NCBI RefSeq assembly: GCF_913774285.1
Contig: NZ_CAJYHX010000025.1
Coordinates: 62,001 to 126,000, forward strand
From: an uncultured Sphingomonas sp.
Lineage (GTDB): Bacteria > Pseudomonadota > Alphaproteobacteria > Sphingomonadales > Sphingomonadaceae
DNA: 64,000 nt
Reading direction: 5' to 3'
Part shown: positions 8,690 through 18,600 of the stretch, piece by piece
Numbering within the stretch: position 1 is the stretch's first letter
How the letters are laid out: the number at the start of each line of letters is the position of its first letter
Notes under the pieces: generated by a model
Told to the model about the DNA's origin: nothing
Seen by the model: only the letters and a program-made list of their open reading frames with translations
Databases searched by the model: none
Translations under genes and position numbers: made by a program

Positions 8690-9793
8690 CTAGTGGCGCA
8701 AGCGGCTCAGCCGGCGCCGGATCGGCATGTCCCAGAACCGCAGTGCCGCCAGCGCGAAGCACAGGGTGAACAGGTAGAGGACGACCGCGACGACGACGGT
8801 CCGTCCGCTCGATGCCGGCGCGGTCACGACCCAATTCATGTAGACGTACACGAACGGATAATGAGTGATGTACAGCGGATAGGAAATCCGCCCGGCAAGC
8901 TTGCACAGCCGCACCGTCGCCGGGCTGCCGGAGGAATGGCGGCCCGCCATCAGGATCAGCGGAAACAGCAGGAGGACGCAGGCCGCCTGATAGACGCCGT
9001 TCAGCTTCACCCCGCCCATTTCCGGCAGCACCGGTGCGGCGAAGGCAAGGACGAGCACCAGGCTGAGCGGCAGGAAGCCCAGGCGAATGGGCGGCAGGCG
9101 ATCGCGGAGGCGGTACAGCAGCAGGCCGGCCAGGAAGGGATAGGCCAGCCGCACCGGCGCGCCCCAGAAATTGTCGAGCCCCCAGCCGGTGTCATAGGAG
9201 CCGAGCGTCAGCGCCGTCGTCGCCGAGACGATCGCGGCCAGCCCGGTCAGCACGGCCAGCGATCGCACCCCCAGGCGGCGCAGCACCAGCGCATAGGCGA
9301 GGTTGGCGATATATTCCTGCAGCAGGGTCCAGGCGGGCGCGTTGAGCGGGTGGCTGTCGCCCAGGCGGTTCGGGAGCGGCGCCGAAGGCAGCGCCAGCAG
9401 CGCCGCGACGAAAGCCAGCGCAACCACCCAGGCGGACGCGTGCTGGCGATCACCGGCGAAGGGGTCGGCGAGATAGCTCACCAGCCCCAGCAGCGCGCCA
9501 AGCACGACCAGCGGGTGCAGCCGCACCAGCCGGCGGGCGAGGAAGCTCCGCACCGTCATCCTGCCCCAGCGATCGTCATAGGCATAGCCGACGACGAAGC
9601 CAGACAGGGCGAAGAAGAAGTCTACGGCCAGATAGGCATGGGGCAGCAACAGCCGATCCGCTTGGAACAGCACCGTGATGCCCTGGATGTGGAAGGCGAC
9701 CACGAGCAGCGCGGCGGTGCCGCGCAACCCGTCGAGCACCTCGAAATGCGTCTTTCCGGCGCTGGTGGCGTCGGGCACGACCGGCTGATTCAT
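8690..9793 (-). CDS. Acyltransferase 3 family membrane protein (OafA-like)
   Basis: A 367-residue integral membrane protein with about ten hydrophobic segments. The acyltransferase-3 signatures are clear: FEVLDGLRGTAALLVVAFH near residues 18-36 with the catalytic-type histidine, and YLAVDFFFALSGFVVGYAYD near 73-92. Such enzymes move acetyl or other acyl groups across the membrane onto sugars of LPS, exopolysaccharide or glycolipids. Its start codon overlaps the stop of the hexapeptide acetyltransferase gene by 4 bp (ATGA), so the two O-acylating enzymes are made together. The acceptor is unknown. Confidence 0.9.
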   Translation of the reverse strand: MNQPVVPDATSAGKTHFEVLDGLRGTAALLVVAFHIQGITVLFQADRLLLPHAYLAVDFFFALSGFVVGYAYDDRWGRMTVRSFLARRLVRLHPLVVLGALLGLVSYLADPFAGDRQHASAWVVALAFVAALLALPSAPLPNRLGDSHPLNAPAWTLLQEYIANLAYALVLRRLGVRSLAVLTGLAAIVSATTALTLGSYDTGWGLDNFWGAPVRLAYPFLAGLLLYRLRDRLPPIRLGFLPLSLVLVLAFAAPVLPEMGGVKLNGVYQAACVLLLFPLILMAGRHSSGSPATVRLCKLAGRISYPLYITHYPFVYVYMNWVVTAPASSGRTVVVAVVLYLFTLCFALAALRFWDMPIRRRLSRLRH

Positions 9794-10341
9794 CGCCCGA
9801 CCGGCCGAGCGGGATTGCCCATAACGGTGGTGCGCGGCGCGACATCGCGCGTGACCACCGCCCCCGCGCCGATGATCGCGTCATTGCCTACCGTCACCCC
9901 CGGCAGGATCAGCGCGCCGCCACCGATCCACACATTGGCGCCAATGCGGATCGGTCGGCCGAACTCCAGCCCCTGCGCGCGCTGCGCCGGATCGCGCGGG
10001 TGATCTGCGGTGAGGATCTGCACCCCCGGCCCGATCTGGGTGCCCGCGCCGATCTCCACGCGCACCACATCGAGGATGACACAGCCGAAGTTGAGGAACA
10101 CGCGGGCCCCGAGATGGATGTTGGCCCCATAGTCGCAATGAAAGGGCGGCCGCACCACCGCGCCTTCGCCCACCTGGCCCAGCCCCTCGACCAGCAATGC
10201 GTGCCGGTCGGCCGCGTCCCAGGCAAGCGACGCATTGTAGCGCGCCATCCAGGCCGCCGCGCGCGCGGCATCGGCGGCAATCTCGGGATCGTCGGCGGTG
10301 TAAAGCGCGCCGGCGAGCATCCGTTCTTTCTGTGACGCCAT
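9790..10341 (-). CDS. Sugar O-acetyltransferase, left-handed beta-helix (Maa/LacA/NodL type)
   Basis: A 183-residue protein with the maltose-acetyltransferase N-terminal helix (KERMLAGALYTADDPEI) and hexapeptide repeats (IGAGTQIGPGVQIL, IGANVWIGGGALILPGV, NDAIIGAGAVV). The active-site region shows HCDYGANIHLG and the HPRD segment typical of acetyl-CoA-dependent sugar O-acetyltransferases; a conserved MGNPARPV end is present. It lies 2 bp after the DUF1349 gene and overlaps the acyltransferase-3 gene. The substrate is probably a mono- or oligosaccharide, by family only. Confidence 0.92.
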   Translation of the reverse strand: MASQKERMLAGALYTADDPEIAADAARAAAWMARYNASLAWDAADRHALLVEGLGQVGEGAVVRPPFHCDYGANIHLGARVFLNFGCVILDVVRVEIGAGTQIGPGVQILTADHPRDPAQRAQGLEFGRPIRIGANVWIGGGALILPGVTVGNDAIIGAGAVVTRDVAPRTTVMGNPARPVGR

Positions 10342-10343
10342 GC

Positions 10344-11024
10344 TCAGCTCAGGTCGTGCAGGTCTTTGCCGAGCGGCGGCGTGATCCGGAGATTCGAAAA
10401 GCGGACCTCCAGCCCCTCGCGCTCGGGCGTGCAGGCCGTCGGCCCGACCTGATAGGATGGCGCGATCGGGAACGGCGCCAGCCGCACGAGCGGCCAGGTC
10501 TTGCCGTCGGCCGATACCTGCAGGCGCAGCACGCCCTTGGCCACGGTCGCGCGCATCCAGAAATCGGCGGCATCGGCCGCATAGGGCCCGGTCGACCAGT
10601 CCGAACGGCCATCGGTGAGCACGCTGCTCAGCATCGCGCGACCGTCCGAAAGCTCGATTCCGGCCTTTACCCAGCGCCGCTCGTCGATGCGCACCATGAT
10701 CCCGGCCTGGTCGTACAGCTTCTCGTAGCGGCCGCGGATACGCAGCTGCGCGGTGAACGCATCGCCGGTCGGGAAACCGAGAAAGTGGCCGCTGTCGCGG
10801 GTAAAGCCGTAATGCGTCTCGCGCCAGAAATCGGTGCCGCGATCGGTGACCAGGGTCAGGTCGCCGGCGGCGTCCGCATGCCATGTGCGCGGCGCGTTCA
10901 GCCAGCGCCCGTCTTTCCGCCCCAGCGCCCCCGTCTCAGGCGCCGCCGCGCGTGCAACCGCCGGCAGCCCCAGCGCCATCGCGCCTCCCAACACCGTGCG
11001 GCGCGACCAATGCGCTTCGTCCAT
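10344..11024 (-). CDS. DUF1349 domain protein with twin-arginine-like leader
   Basis: A 226-residue exported protein. The N-terminus has SRRTVLGGAMALGLPAVARA, a possible Tat signal although the motif is not ideal. The rest matches the DUF1349 concanavalin-like fold (FWRETHYGFTRDSGHFLG, YDQAGIMVRIDERRWVKAGIE, FWMRATVAKGVLRLQVSADG), a family tied to carbohydrate binding or hydrolysis without a fixed activity. The ATG at 11024 has GGAGGAGAAGG ahead of it. It is the first gene of the minus-strand run and diverges from tetR across a 100-bp region with a perfect dyad. Confidence 0.85.
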   Translation of the reverse strand: MDEAHWSRRTVLGGAMALGLPAVARAAAPETGALGRKDGRWLNAPRTWHADAAGDLTLVTDRGTDFWRETHYGFTRDSGHFLGFPTGDAFTAQLRIRGRYEKLYDQAGIMVRIDERRWVKAGIELSDGRAMLSSVLTDGRSDWSTGPYAADAADFWMRATVAKGVLRLQVSADGKTWPLVRLAPFPIAPSYQVGPTACTPEREGLEVRFSNLRITPPLGKDLHDLS

Positions 11025-11081
11025 CTTCCTTCTCCTCCGATCTTCGCTACGGCAGAATGCCCGAGCCAGGGCTTGGCGCGA

Positions 11082-11099
11082 TGTGTACATTTGTACACA
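11082..11099. promoter_or_regulatory. Perfect 18-bp inverted repeat, probable TetR operator
   Basis: The sequence TGTGTACATTTGTACACA is a perfect dyad with 8-bp arms and a 2-bp spacer. It lies 58 bp upstream of the DUF1349 start and 26 bp upstream of the tetR start, in the shared divergent promoter region. Size, symmetry and position fit a TetR-family operator controlling both directions. Binding by the adjacent regulator is inferred. Confidence 0.7.
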
Positions 11100-11124
11100 A
11101 GAAGAATGCAACGGAGTTTTTGGC

Positions 11125-11685
11125 GTGTCCGACGGACAGACCAGACGGAACGACCCGGATCGGCGGCACCGCATCATCGCCGCGGCGCTGGAAGTGATCG
11201 CCGCGCATGGCGTGCCCAACACCACCCACCGCCGCATCGCGGCGGCGGCCAGGGTGCCGCTGGGATCGGTCACCTATTATTTCGAGTCGCTGGAGACGCT
11301 GCTGACCGAGGCATTCCTTCAGCTGGCCGAGGAGTCCTCCGATGCCTTCCGTGCCCGCATGGCGGCGGCGACCGATCGCGACGCGGCCTGCGAGGCGATC
11401 ATCGACATCATCGCCGGATCGGTATGGGCCGAGCCGCGGACTTTGCTGCTCAGCTACGAGCTCTACGCCTTCGCGGCGCGCCATCCTGCCGTGTCGGCAG
11501 TGATGCAGCGCTGGATGAGCAACAGCCGCGCCGCACTCGAGCGCTTCTTCGACCCGCTGACCGCGCGGGTGCTGGACGCGCTGGTCGAAGGCATCGGTAT
11601 CCATAATTCGATCGACGCCGATCCGCTCGATCGCGACGCGATCCGCGACATTGTCCAGCGGCTGACGGCGCCCGGCCGCGACTGA
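11125..11685 (+). CDS. TetR/AcrR family transcriptional regulator
   Basis: A 186-residue regulator with an N-terminal TetR helix-turn-helix at about residues 12-56 (RIIAAALEVIAAHGVPNTTH, RRIAAAARVPLGSVTYYF) and an all-helical ligand-binding C-terminus. The start used is GTG at 11125; there is no ATG in a better position in this frame. It is transcribed away from the DUF1349-acetyltransferase operon and probably represses it and itself through the dyad at 11082-11099. It converges on psd with only 6 bp between the stops. Confidence 0.9.
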   Translation: MSDGQTRRNDPDRRHRIIAAALEVIAAHGVPNTTHRRIAAAARVPLGSVTYYFESLETLLTEAFLQLAEESSDAFRARMAAATDRDAACEAIIDIIAGSVWAEPRTLLLSYELYAFAARHPAVSAVMQRWMSNSRAALERFFDPLTARVLDALVEGIGIHNSIDADPLDRDAIRDIVQRLTAPGRD

Positions 11686-11691
11686 GGTCGA

Positions 11692-12543
11692 TCAGGCGAG
11701 CCGATCGCCCATGCGTTCGCCGAGCCGCACCGCCCGCTCGGGCGCCCAGCTCCCGTCGAATGCGATCACGCCGGGGCGGAACAGCATCACGACGGTCGAG
11801 CCGAGCAGGAAGCGGCCCATCTCGGCGCCCTGCTCCAGCACGATGTCCTGACCGTCATAGCGCCATTCGCCGAGTTTGCCGGTCCGCTTGGCGTTGACGA
11901 CGCCGTGCCACACCGTCGCCATGCTGCCGACGATCGTCGCGCCGACCAGCACCATCGCGAAAGTTCCGTGCTCGGCGCTCTCGAACACGCAGACCACCCG
12001 CTCGTTGCGGGCGAACAGGTCCGGCACGCCGCGCGCGGTGACCGGGTTGACCGAGAACAGGCTGCCGGGAACATGGATCATCCGCGTCAGCCGGCCGGTG
12101 CAGGGCATGTGGATCCGATGATAGTCGCGCGGCGACAGATAGAGGTTGGCGAAGCTGCCGTGCCGGAACGCGGCCGCCAGTTCGGCATCCCCGCCGAGCA
12201 GCGCGGTGGTGGTGAAGCGATGCCCCTTGGCCTGGACGATGTGATGGTCGTCGATCGCCCCCAGCTGGCTGATCGCGCCGTCCACCGGGCTGACGAAATC
12301 GGCATGGGCGAGCGGACGGGCGCCGTCGCGCAGCGGCCGGGTGAAGAAGTCGTTGAAGCTGGCATAGCCCGCGACGTCCGGCTCGGCGGCCTCGTGCATA
12401 GCCACGCGGTAGCGCGCGACGAACCGGCGGATCAGCCAGCGGGTGACCGCTCCGCCCCGTGCCCTCGCGACGAAGCCGGCCAAAAGGGTCAGCCGCTGTT
12501 TCGGCAGGGCATGTTGCAACAGGACGGCAAGGCGTTCGGACAT
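11692..12543 (-). CDS. psd: Phosphatidylserine decarboxylase proenzyme
   Basis: A 283-residue proenzyme that converts phosphatidylserine to phosphatidylethanolamine at the inner membrane. The self-cleavage site LGST is at residues 247-250; cleavage between Gly248 and Ser249 creates the pyruvoyl group on the alpha chain. Other family blocks are FNDFFTRPL near 63-71, VSPVDGAIS near 84-92 and the active-site stretch YLSPRDYHRIHMP near 135-147. Length is typical of E. coli-type Psd. The ATG at 12543 precedes MSERLAVLLQ. It stands 100 bp after the DUF6445 gene on the same strand and is probably expressed separately. Confidence 0.95.
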   Translation of the reverse strand: MSERLAVLLQHALPKQRLTLLAGFVARARGGAVTRWLIRRFVARYRVAMHEAAEPDVAGYASFNDFFTRPLRDGARPLAHADFVSPVDGAISQLGAIDDHHIVQAKGHRFTTTALLGGDAELAAAFRHGSFANLYLSPRDYHRIHMPCTGRLTRMIHVPGSLFSVNPVTARGVPDLFARNERVVCVFESAEHGTFAMVLVGATIVGSMATVWHGVVNAKRTGKLGEWRYDGQDIVLEQGAEMGRFLLGSTVVMLFRPGVIAFDGSWAPERAVRLGERMGDRLA

Positions 12544-12643
12544 CGGGTACTTTCGAGCTTCGGAGCGTCGCTGTAGCAGCCGATCCCGCCGCAAGGCGAG
12601 CGTTGCGTGCTCCCAAAAGGCGGCGGCCTGCAGTGCGGGCGGG

Positions 12644-13288
12644 TCAGGAACGTCTGAGCAGCGCGGTGATGGTCCGCCGCGGGTCCGAAGCCGCTGCTTG
12701 CCACGATGCAGCGATGTCGCCCGCATGCAGGCAGTTGGCCGGGTAGAGGATCAGGCGGTTGAAGGCGAGCCTAGCGTGGCCGGTTCGGACGAACGCGGGG
12801 CTGTCGCCGTCGTGATACGCCTTTGGCGGCAAGCCATGGGCCTGGCCGTCACGGGACAATGCCTGGCGCCATAGCGGCACGCGTTCGGCGGTGATGCGTT
12901 CGAAGCCGGTCGCGCGGTGCCGGTAGAAGCTGGTGCCGCCATGGGGTGGAGCGCACAGATAATGGACGGCCGCCAGGATCGTGTCCGAGCAATCGTCGAA
13001 ATGCGGGATACGCTGAATCGGCGCAAGGCGTGCGGGATCGTCGCTGGCAACCGCGAAGCTCGCCCGCACGAAGGCGAGGTCTTCGCCGACCATTGCGGCC
13101 GCCCTTTGCACCAGCCAATCGGCATATCCCTCAGGCACCGGGGCGCGCAGGCCGGGATAGAAGTCGCCCTCCTCCCGATCGAACCTCAGGCCCTCCGCCG
13201 CCGCCACCAGTGAATCGGGCGCGTGATGCGCGTCGTCGCACAGCCACAGCGGCACTTGCTCCGCGCCCACCCGCGTCGCAGCGATCAT
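12644..13288 (-). CDS. DUF6445 family protein (2OG-Fe(II) oxygenase-like)
   Basis: A 214-residue protein of the kind found next to SapC and tryptophan-halogenase genes. It shows a possible metal facial triad of the double-stranded beta-helix type: His and Asp in RIPHFDD and a distal His in NCLHAGD, followed by RRTITALLRR. This suggests an iron-dependent oxygenase, but the family is uncharacterised and activity is inferred. The start at 13288 overlaps the SapC stop by 4 bp (ATGA). Confidence 0.75.
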   Translation of the reverse strand: MIAATRVGAEQVPLWLCDDAHHAPDSLVAAAEGLRFDREEGDFYPGLRAPVPEGYADWLVQRAAAMVGEDLAFVRASFAVASDDPARLAPIQRIPHFDDCSDTILAAVHYLCAPPHGGTSFYRHRATGFERITAERVPLWRQALSRDGQAHGLPPKAYHDGDSPAFVRTGHARLAFNRLILYPANCLHAGDIAASWQAAASDPRRTITALLRRS

Positions 13289-14001
13289 GTCCCCGCCGCG
13301 AACCACGCCGCCTCGGCGGCAATCCGGGCGTTCTTGCGCCGCACCAGCCCCGCCACATGATCAAGCGACAGCGCCATTGCCGCCAGCACCATCACCTGAT
13401 CCCAATCGCCGAGCGCCGCCGCCCTGCGGCCCAGCGCACGCTCGTCGATGCCGTAGAGGCCGGACAGCGAGGCGGACGTTCCGTTGTGGAAGGCGACATC
13501 GAGCTTCACTTCGGTGAGCAGCCGGTGTTCGGTGATCAGTGCGACCAGCGCCGCGGTGGGCGCCTGCTCCGCCACCAACTGGCCGAGGATTGCCTGGACC
13601 GACTGGAGATAGGCGCTGTCGCTGCCGTCGCCTTCGACGATGCCGACCGGGCCGTCTGCGACGATCGCCGCGCTGTCGCTGTCGATGCAGACCTGCCCTT
13701 CCAGCGCGCCGCTGCCGACGAAGAAGGGCAGCCGCAGCAGGTTGAGCGGCACATGATCGGCATCGAACCTCGCGCCGTCCCAGAACAGATTCTCCTGCGG
13801 CTCCAGGCCAAGCAGCGCGGCTGGGTAGAATTGCCCGGTCTCGCCGTCCTTGGCGAGGAAGACGGGAAACTGGCTCGCCACCTTGCGGATCTCGCCCGCG
13901 ACCAAGGGCACGAGGTGGACGCTCGCCGCCGCCGCGAGCGCGCGGGGCGGATCGAGCCGCAGCCCGGCATGGTCCTTGCGGGTCAGTTGCATCAGATTCA
14001 T
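13285..14001 (-). CDS. SapC family protein
   Basis: A 238-residue protein matching the SapC family (LVAGEIRKVASQFPVFLAKD, ETGQFYPAALLGLEPQENLF, LNLLRLPFFVG). The name comes from an S-layer/sap context in Campylobacter, but in Caulobacter, Xanthomonas and sphingomonads these genes sit beside TonB-dependent receptors and tryptophan-halogenase-like genes, as here. No signal peptide or membrane segment is seen. It lies 27 bp after the halogenase gene and is coupled to the DUF6445 gene. Its molecular role is unknown. Confidence 0.85.
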   Translation of the reverse strand: MNLMQLTRKDHAGLRLDPPRALAAAASVHLVPLVAGEIRKVASQFPVFLAKDGETGQFYPAALLGLEPQENLFWDGARFDADHVPLNLLRLPFFVGSGALEGQVCIDSDSAAIVADGPVGIVEGDGSDSAYLQSVQAILGQLVAEQAPTAALVALITEHRLLTEVKLDVAFHNGTSASLSGLYGIDERALGRRAAALGDWDQVMVLAAMALSLDHVAGLVRRKNARIAAEAAWFAAGT

Positions 14002-14028
14002 GCGCTCTCTTTCACGGCAGGCGGGGGA

Positions 14029-15564
14029 TCAGACGGGCTGGAAGCGATACTGCGCCAGCTTGTCGAGCAGCGCGCGGTTGGTGGGCATCGCGGCACCCAG
14101 CCGCTGCTTCATCGCGGCGACGCGCTCGAACGCATCCTCCGCGGCGTGCCGGGCGGCCAGCGCCGCGGGCCGGGACGCGGTGCGGAAGCCCATGCCGTAG
14201 AGCACATATTGGTAGCTCGCCGCCGGGAACATCTCGTGCGCGCTGGCGAAGTCATGCTCGCCGGGCGGGGTGTGGCGCCACAGCTCGAGCAGGTCCTGGA
14301 GCGGCTGGGGGATGGTCGCGGGATCGCGATTGTCGCGCCAGAAGGCGGTGTCGTCACGCTCGGACAACATATAGTGGAGCTTGAGGAACTCGATGATACG
14401 GTCCCAGCGATAACGCGTCATCTCGTTGAAGCGGCGCGCGACGATGTCCATCGCACTGCGGGTCGCTGGCATCGCGCTGGCGATGTAGTCGGCCGAAAGT
14501 TCGATCAGCACCAGCGCCGAGGCCTCCAGCGGCTCGAGAAAGCCCGCCGCCAGCCCGACCGCGACGACATTGTTCTTCCAGAACGTCTCGCGGTGGCCCG
14601 AACGGATCGTGATCTCGCGCGGAGTGAGGTCGGCGAAGCTGGGGCCGACATAGGCGGCAAGCGCTTCCTCCACTCGATCGGCGCCGGCATGGCGGCTGGA
14701 ATAGACATAGCCCACCCCGCGCCGGTTCTGCAGGCCGATATCCCAGATCCAGCCATGGTCCTGCGCGGTGGAAACGGTGTGCGAAACAATCGGCGCGTCC
14801 TCGCGCTCGTAGGGCACCTGCACCGCCAGCGCGCGATCGATGAACAGCACGTCGCTGCAGTCGATAAACGGCACGCCCAGCGTCTGGCCGAGCAGCAGCG
14901 AGGAAAAGCCGCTGCAATCGACGAACAGATCGGCGGCGATGCCCCCGTGCCGCTGGCCGATAACGGCGGTTACGTCGCCATTCTCGGCCTGCTGCACCTC
15001 GACAATGTCGTCGTCGACATGGCGCACGCCGAGCTTGCCGACGCAATGCTCGCGCAGCATCTCGCCCAGCCGCACCGCGTCGAGATGATAGGCATAGTTG
15101 GCGATGCCGCCATATTCGGGTGAGGTGATCTGCTTGGGCGCGAGATGGTGCTCGCAGAGGAATTCCTGAAAGCACACCGCATCGGAGAAGGACGGCGCGC
15201 CCGCCGCGTCCGCCTGCGCATTCCAGAATGGCGCCAGGTCCACCGCCGGAAAGCCTTCGGGCAGGACCAGCGGGTGATAGTAGAAATCATCGGCAGCGCC
15301 GGTGCGCCAGCCGGCGAACTTCGCACCCTGCTTGAACGAGGCCTTGCAGGTCCGCAGGAAGTCGGTCTCGGAAATGCCGATCTTGCGCAGCGTGTTGCGC
15401 ATTGTCGGCCAGGTCCCCTCGCCCACCCCGATGATGCCCAACCGCACGCTCTCGACCAGCGTGACCTGCAGATCGGGCCCATGCCGCGCGGCGATCAGCG
15501 CGGCGGTGAGCCACCCGGCAGATCCTCCCCCGACGATGCAGACCGACTGAATATGCCGACTCAT
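14029..15564 (-). CDS. Tryptophan halogenase family flavoprotein
   Basis: A 511-residue FAD-dependent halogenase-like protein. The FAD fingerprint GGGSAGW is at residues 12-18 and GVGEGTWPT near 47-55. The lysine that carries the activated halide in PrnA (Lys79) has a counterpart, Lys78 in SFKQGAKF, and FLEPLEAS near 342-349 holds the second active-site region. The diagnostic WxWxIP motif is changed to WIWDIG at 272-277, so Pro is replaced by Gly. Co-location with a receptor and SapC is typical of nutrient-uptake loci where these proteins may modify an imported compound. No flavin reductase gene is nearby. Halogenation itself is unproven. Confidence 0.88.
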   Translation of the reverse strand: MSRHIQSVCIVGGGSAGWLTAALIAARHGPDLQVTLVESVRLGIIGVGEGTWPTMRNTLRKIGISETDFLRTCKASFKQGAKFAGWRTGAADDFYYHPLVLPEGFPAVDLAPFWNAQADAAGAPSFSDAVCFQEFLCEHHLAPKQITSPEYGGIANYAYHLDAVRLGEMLREHCVGKLGVRHVDDDIVEVQQAENGDVTAVIGQRHGGIAADLFVDCSGFSSLLLGQTLGVPFIDCSDVLFIDRALAVQVPYEREDAPIVSHTVSTAQDHGWIWDIGLQNRRGVGYVYSSRHAGADRVEEALAAYVGPSFADLTPREITIRSGHRETFWKNNVVAVGLAAGFLEPLEASALVLIELSADYIASAMPATRSAMDIVARRFNEMTRYRWDRIIEFLKLHYMLSERDDTAFWRDNRDPATIPQPLQDLLELWRHTPPGEHDFASAHEMFPAASYQYVLYGMGFRTASRPAALAARHAAEDAFERVAAMKQRLGAAMPTNRALLDKLAQYRFQPV

Positions 15565-15625
15565 CAGATCCCCGACATTCCTCTCTCGCCTATCGGTTTA
15601 GCATGATTGCGCCGCCGACAAAGGC

Positions 15626-15651
15626 GGCCGGACAGGTTTCCCTGCCCGGCC
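15626..15651 (-). terminator. Intercistronic hairpin after the second receptor gene
   Basis: GGCCGG-A-CAGG, a TTTC loop, then CCTG-C-CCGGCC: a 10-bp stem with one A-C mismatch, between the receptor stop and the halogenase start. No strong T-run follows on the minus strand, so partial termination or mRNA stabilisation is as likely as full termination. Confidence 0.45.
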
Positions 15652-15672
15652 TCGATCCCCGGGTGCGTCCAA

Positions 15673-18600
15673 TCAGAAGCTGATCCGCGCGCCCAGCTTG
15701 AACCGCCGCCCGGTATCCTCGGCATTGAGGAACTGGTTGGCGTAATAGGCATATTTGAAGGCGATCGACTTGGTCAGGTTGGCGCCTTCGGCGAAGACCG
15801 CCACCTGCGGGTTGATGTGATAGGTGAGGCTGGCATCGACCTGCGAATAGGCGCGCACCTGGGTGACCGCCTGGCCGGCGCCGTTGAGCGGCGGCGGGGC
15901 GAGATACTGGAGAAAGTGGTCGCGCCAGTTGAATGCCACCCGCGCCTCGATCCCGTGCGCGTCGTAGAAGGCCACCGCATTGGCCGAGTTGGACAGGCCG
16001 GTCAGCGCGAACTTGTTGCTGAGATCCTGCGGGTTGAGGTGGCGGTTGGACCCGACCAGCGTGCCGTTGAGCTGGAAGCCGAAGCCGGTGTCGCCGAACG
16101 CGTGCTGCCACGCGGCCTCCAGCCCGGTCACCGTCGCATCCTGCCCGTTGACCGGGGCCGTGATGGTGAACTGCGCCGGGAGCCCGGTGGCCGGGTCGAG
16201 CAGGGAACCGGATACGCCGGCAACCGGTCCGGTGGTCTGGTTGAGCACGATGAAGTTGTTGACGTTCTTCAGATAGCCGCCGAGCGACACATAGCTCGAC
16301 CGGCCATAATAATATTCGAACGACACATCGAGGTTGCTGGCCTTGAACGGCTTGAGATCGGCATTGCCGCGGCTGGCGGCGAAGTTGCCGGGGCGCAGCG
16401 TCACCAGGGTCGTAACCGGCGAAAGCTGCTCCAGCGTCGGCCGGGTGATCGTCTGCGAGGCCGCGAAGCGCACGGTGAACGCGTTCGACACCTGCCACTT
16501 CAGCGCGATGTTGGGCAGGATGTCCGTATAGTGCGTCGTACCGATGGTGCGGGTCGTGCCCGAAGACGTCGAGCCATATTGCGTCTGGTCGTTGGCCAGC
16601 TTGACCAGCGCGGTATAGGCGGTGGCGAGGCCGTTGACGTTGGTCGAGGTATCCTCGAAGCGCACGCCCGCGACGATCGAGATCGGCCGCCCGGCAACCT
16701 CTCCGTGCCATTCGGTTTCCAGATACCCGCCGATCACCCGCTCCTTGACGATGGTGTCGTTGACCAGCGGTGGGGCGAAGGTGAAGCCCGGCCCCTGCTG
16801 CGCGGTGATGGCGTTGAACAGTGCGGGCCCGTCGAAGGTCTGCCACTGGGTCGGTAGGCGATTGGAGCCGCTCACCCCCGAGAGGAAGTTGCTGCCGGCG
16901 TTGAAGGTGGTGATCGCCACGCCCGGGGGCACCGGCAGGTTGTAGCCGCAGGTGGTGCAGCCGGTACCGCCGTCGTTGGAATAGAGCGACGTATCCTTCT
17001 TGTCCTCGGACCAATAGAAGCCACTGCTGGCCTTCACCAGTCCTTCCAGCCCGTCGCCCTTGTAGGTGAAGTCGGCACGGCCCTGCTTCACCTCGTCGCG
17101 GACGCCATAGCCGCGCAGCAGCATCACGTGCTGGCACATCGGCTGGCCGTCGCCCACCACGGTGGTGCTCCCCGGCCGCCCGGAATCGGTGACGGCGCTG
17201 CCGCAGCGGCTGGTTGGGTTGGCGAAGGTCGGCAGGGTCTCGGTCTGCCAGGGCAGACGCGAGCCGTCCGACTGGTAGCGCGACGATCCGGTCAGATAGC
17301 CGAGCAGCGCCAGATAGGCTTCCTTGCCGCCATTGGGATCTTCCTTGGCGAGCGAATAGGTGCCGTCGAGGCTGGCGGTGATTGTCGGCGAGATCTGCCA
17401 CTCGACGTTGAGGCCGACGGCGCGTGTGTTGGTGCGCTTGTCGAACTTCTTGTCGTGGAAGTCGGTGGCGATCCCGGTCGCCTGGGTGAGGTCGATGGCG
17501 GTGCCGTTGGCGTCGGTCTTGACGTTGGTCAGGTTCGACGCGGTGAACCAGTGGCCGTAGGAGCGCGCGTCGGTGGTGTTGGTGAACTTGGTGTAGAGGC
17601 CGTCGGCGGTTACGGTCACGGCGTCGCTCGGGCGATATTGCAGCACCAGCGTGCCGCCGATCCGCTCGCGGTCCTCGCGCGTGACGCGGGTGTCGAAATT
17701 CTGCGGGATGAAGACGTTGCCCTGCGGATTACCCGAGCCAACGGCGCCCTTGCCGCCATTGACCTCCGCCGCGGGAATGGCGGGGTTGATCAGCCAGCCA
17801 TCGGTCACTGCCTGCTTGAGTCGGGTAAAGCGGCGCTGATAGCTGCCCGAGAGCAGCACGCCGAGCTTGCCGTCGGCGAAGGTGTCGGCGAACAGGAAGG
17901 AGGCGTCCGGCGCGCTCTTCTTCGCATTCTCGTCATAGTTGACGTCGACGGTCGCGCCGAATTTCAGGCCCTTATAGTCGAAAGGCCGCGCAGTCTTGAT
18001 GTTGACCGTCGAGCCGACGCCGCCCGACTGGTAGCGCGCGGTCGAGGATTTGTAGACCTCGACGCCCGAGACGAGCTCGGATGCCAGCGTGTCGAAGGCG
18101 AAGGCGCGGCCCGATGCTTGGCTCGGGTCGGTCGGCGTGGCGACCTGGCGGCCGTTGACCAGCACCGTGTTGAACTCCGGGCCGAAGCCGCGGACGGTGA
18201 TGAAGGCACCCTCGCCGCCCGAGCGGTCGATCGACACGCCGGTGATGCGCTGGAGCGACTCCGCCAGGTTGGCGTCGGGCAGCTTGCCGATGTCCTTGGT
18301 CGAGATCGCGTCGACGATGCCCGATGCCTCGCGCTTGATCCCGCGCGAATTGTCGAGGCTGGCGCGCAGGCCGGTCACGACGATCGCGGGATCGTCCTCG
18401 CCCGCCACTTGCGGCGGCGCCGCTGCGGTGGACTGGGAGGACGCAGGCGTCGGGGACTGCGCCTGCGTCCCCCCGCTCGGCGCGCTCAGCGCGAGCTTCG
18501 TGCCTGTGGCGGGCACGAGACGGTCAGGGGCGGCTTTGGGGACAACGGCGTAGGTCCGCGGGCCGGTCTGGCGCGCGACCAGCCCGGTGCCGGCGAAGAG

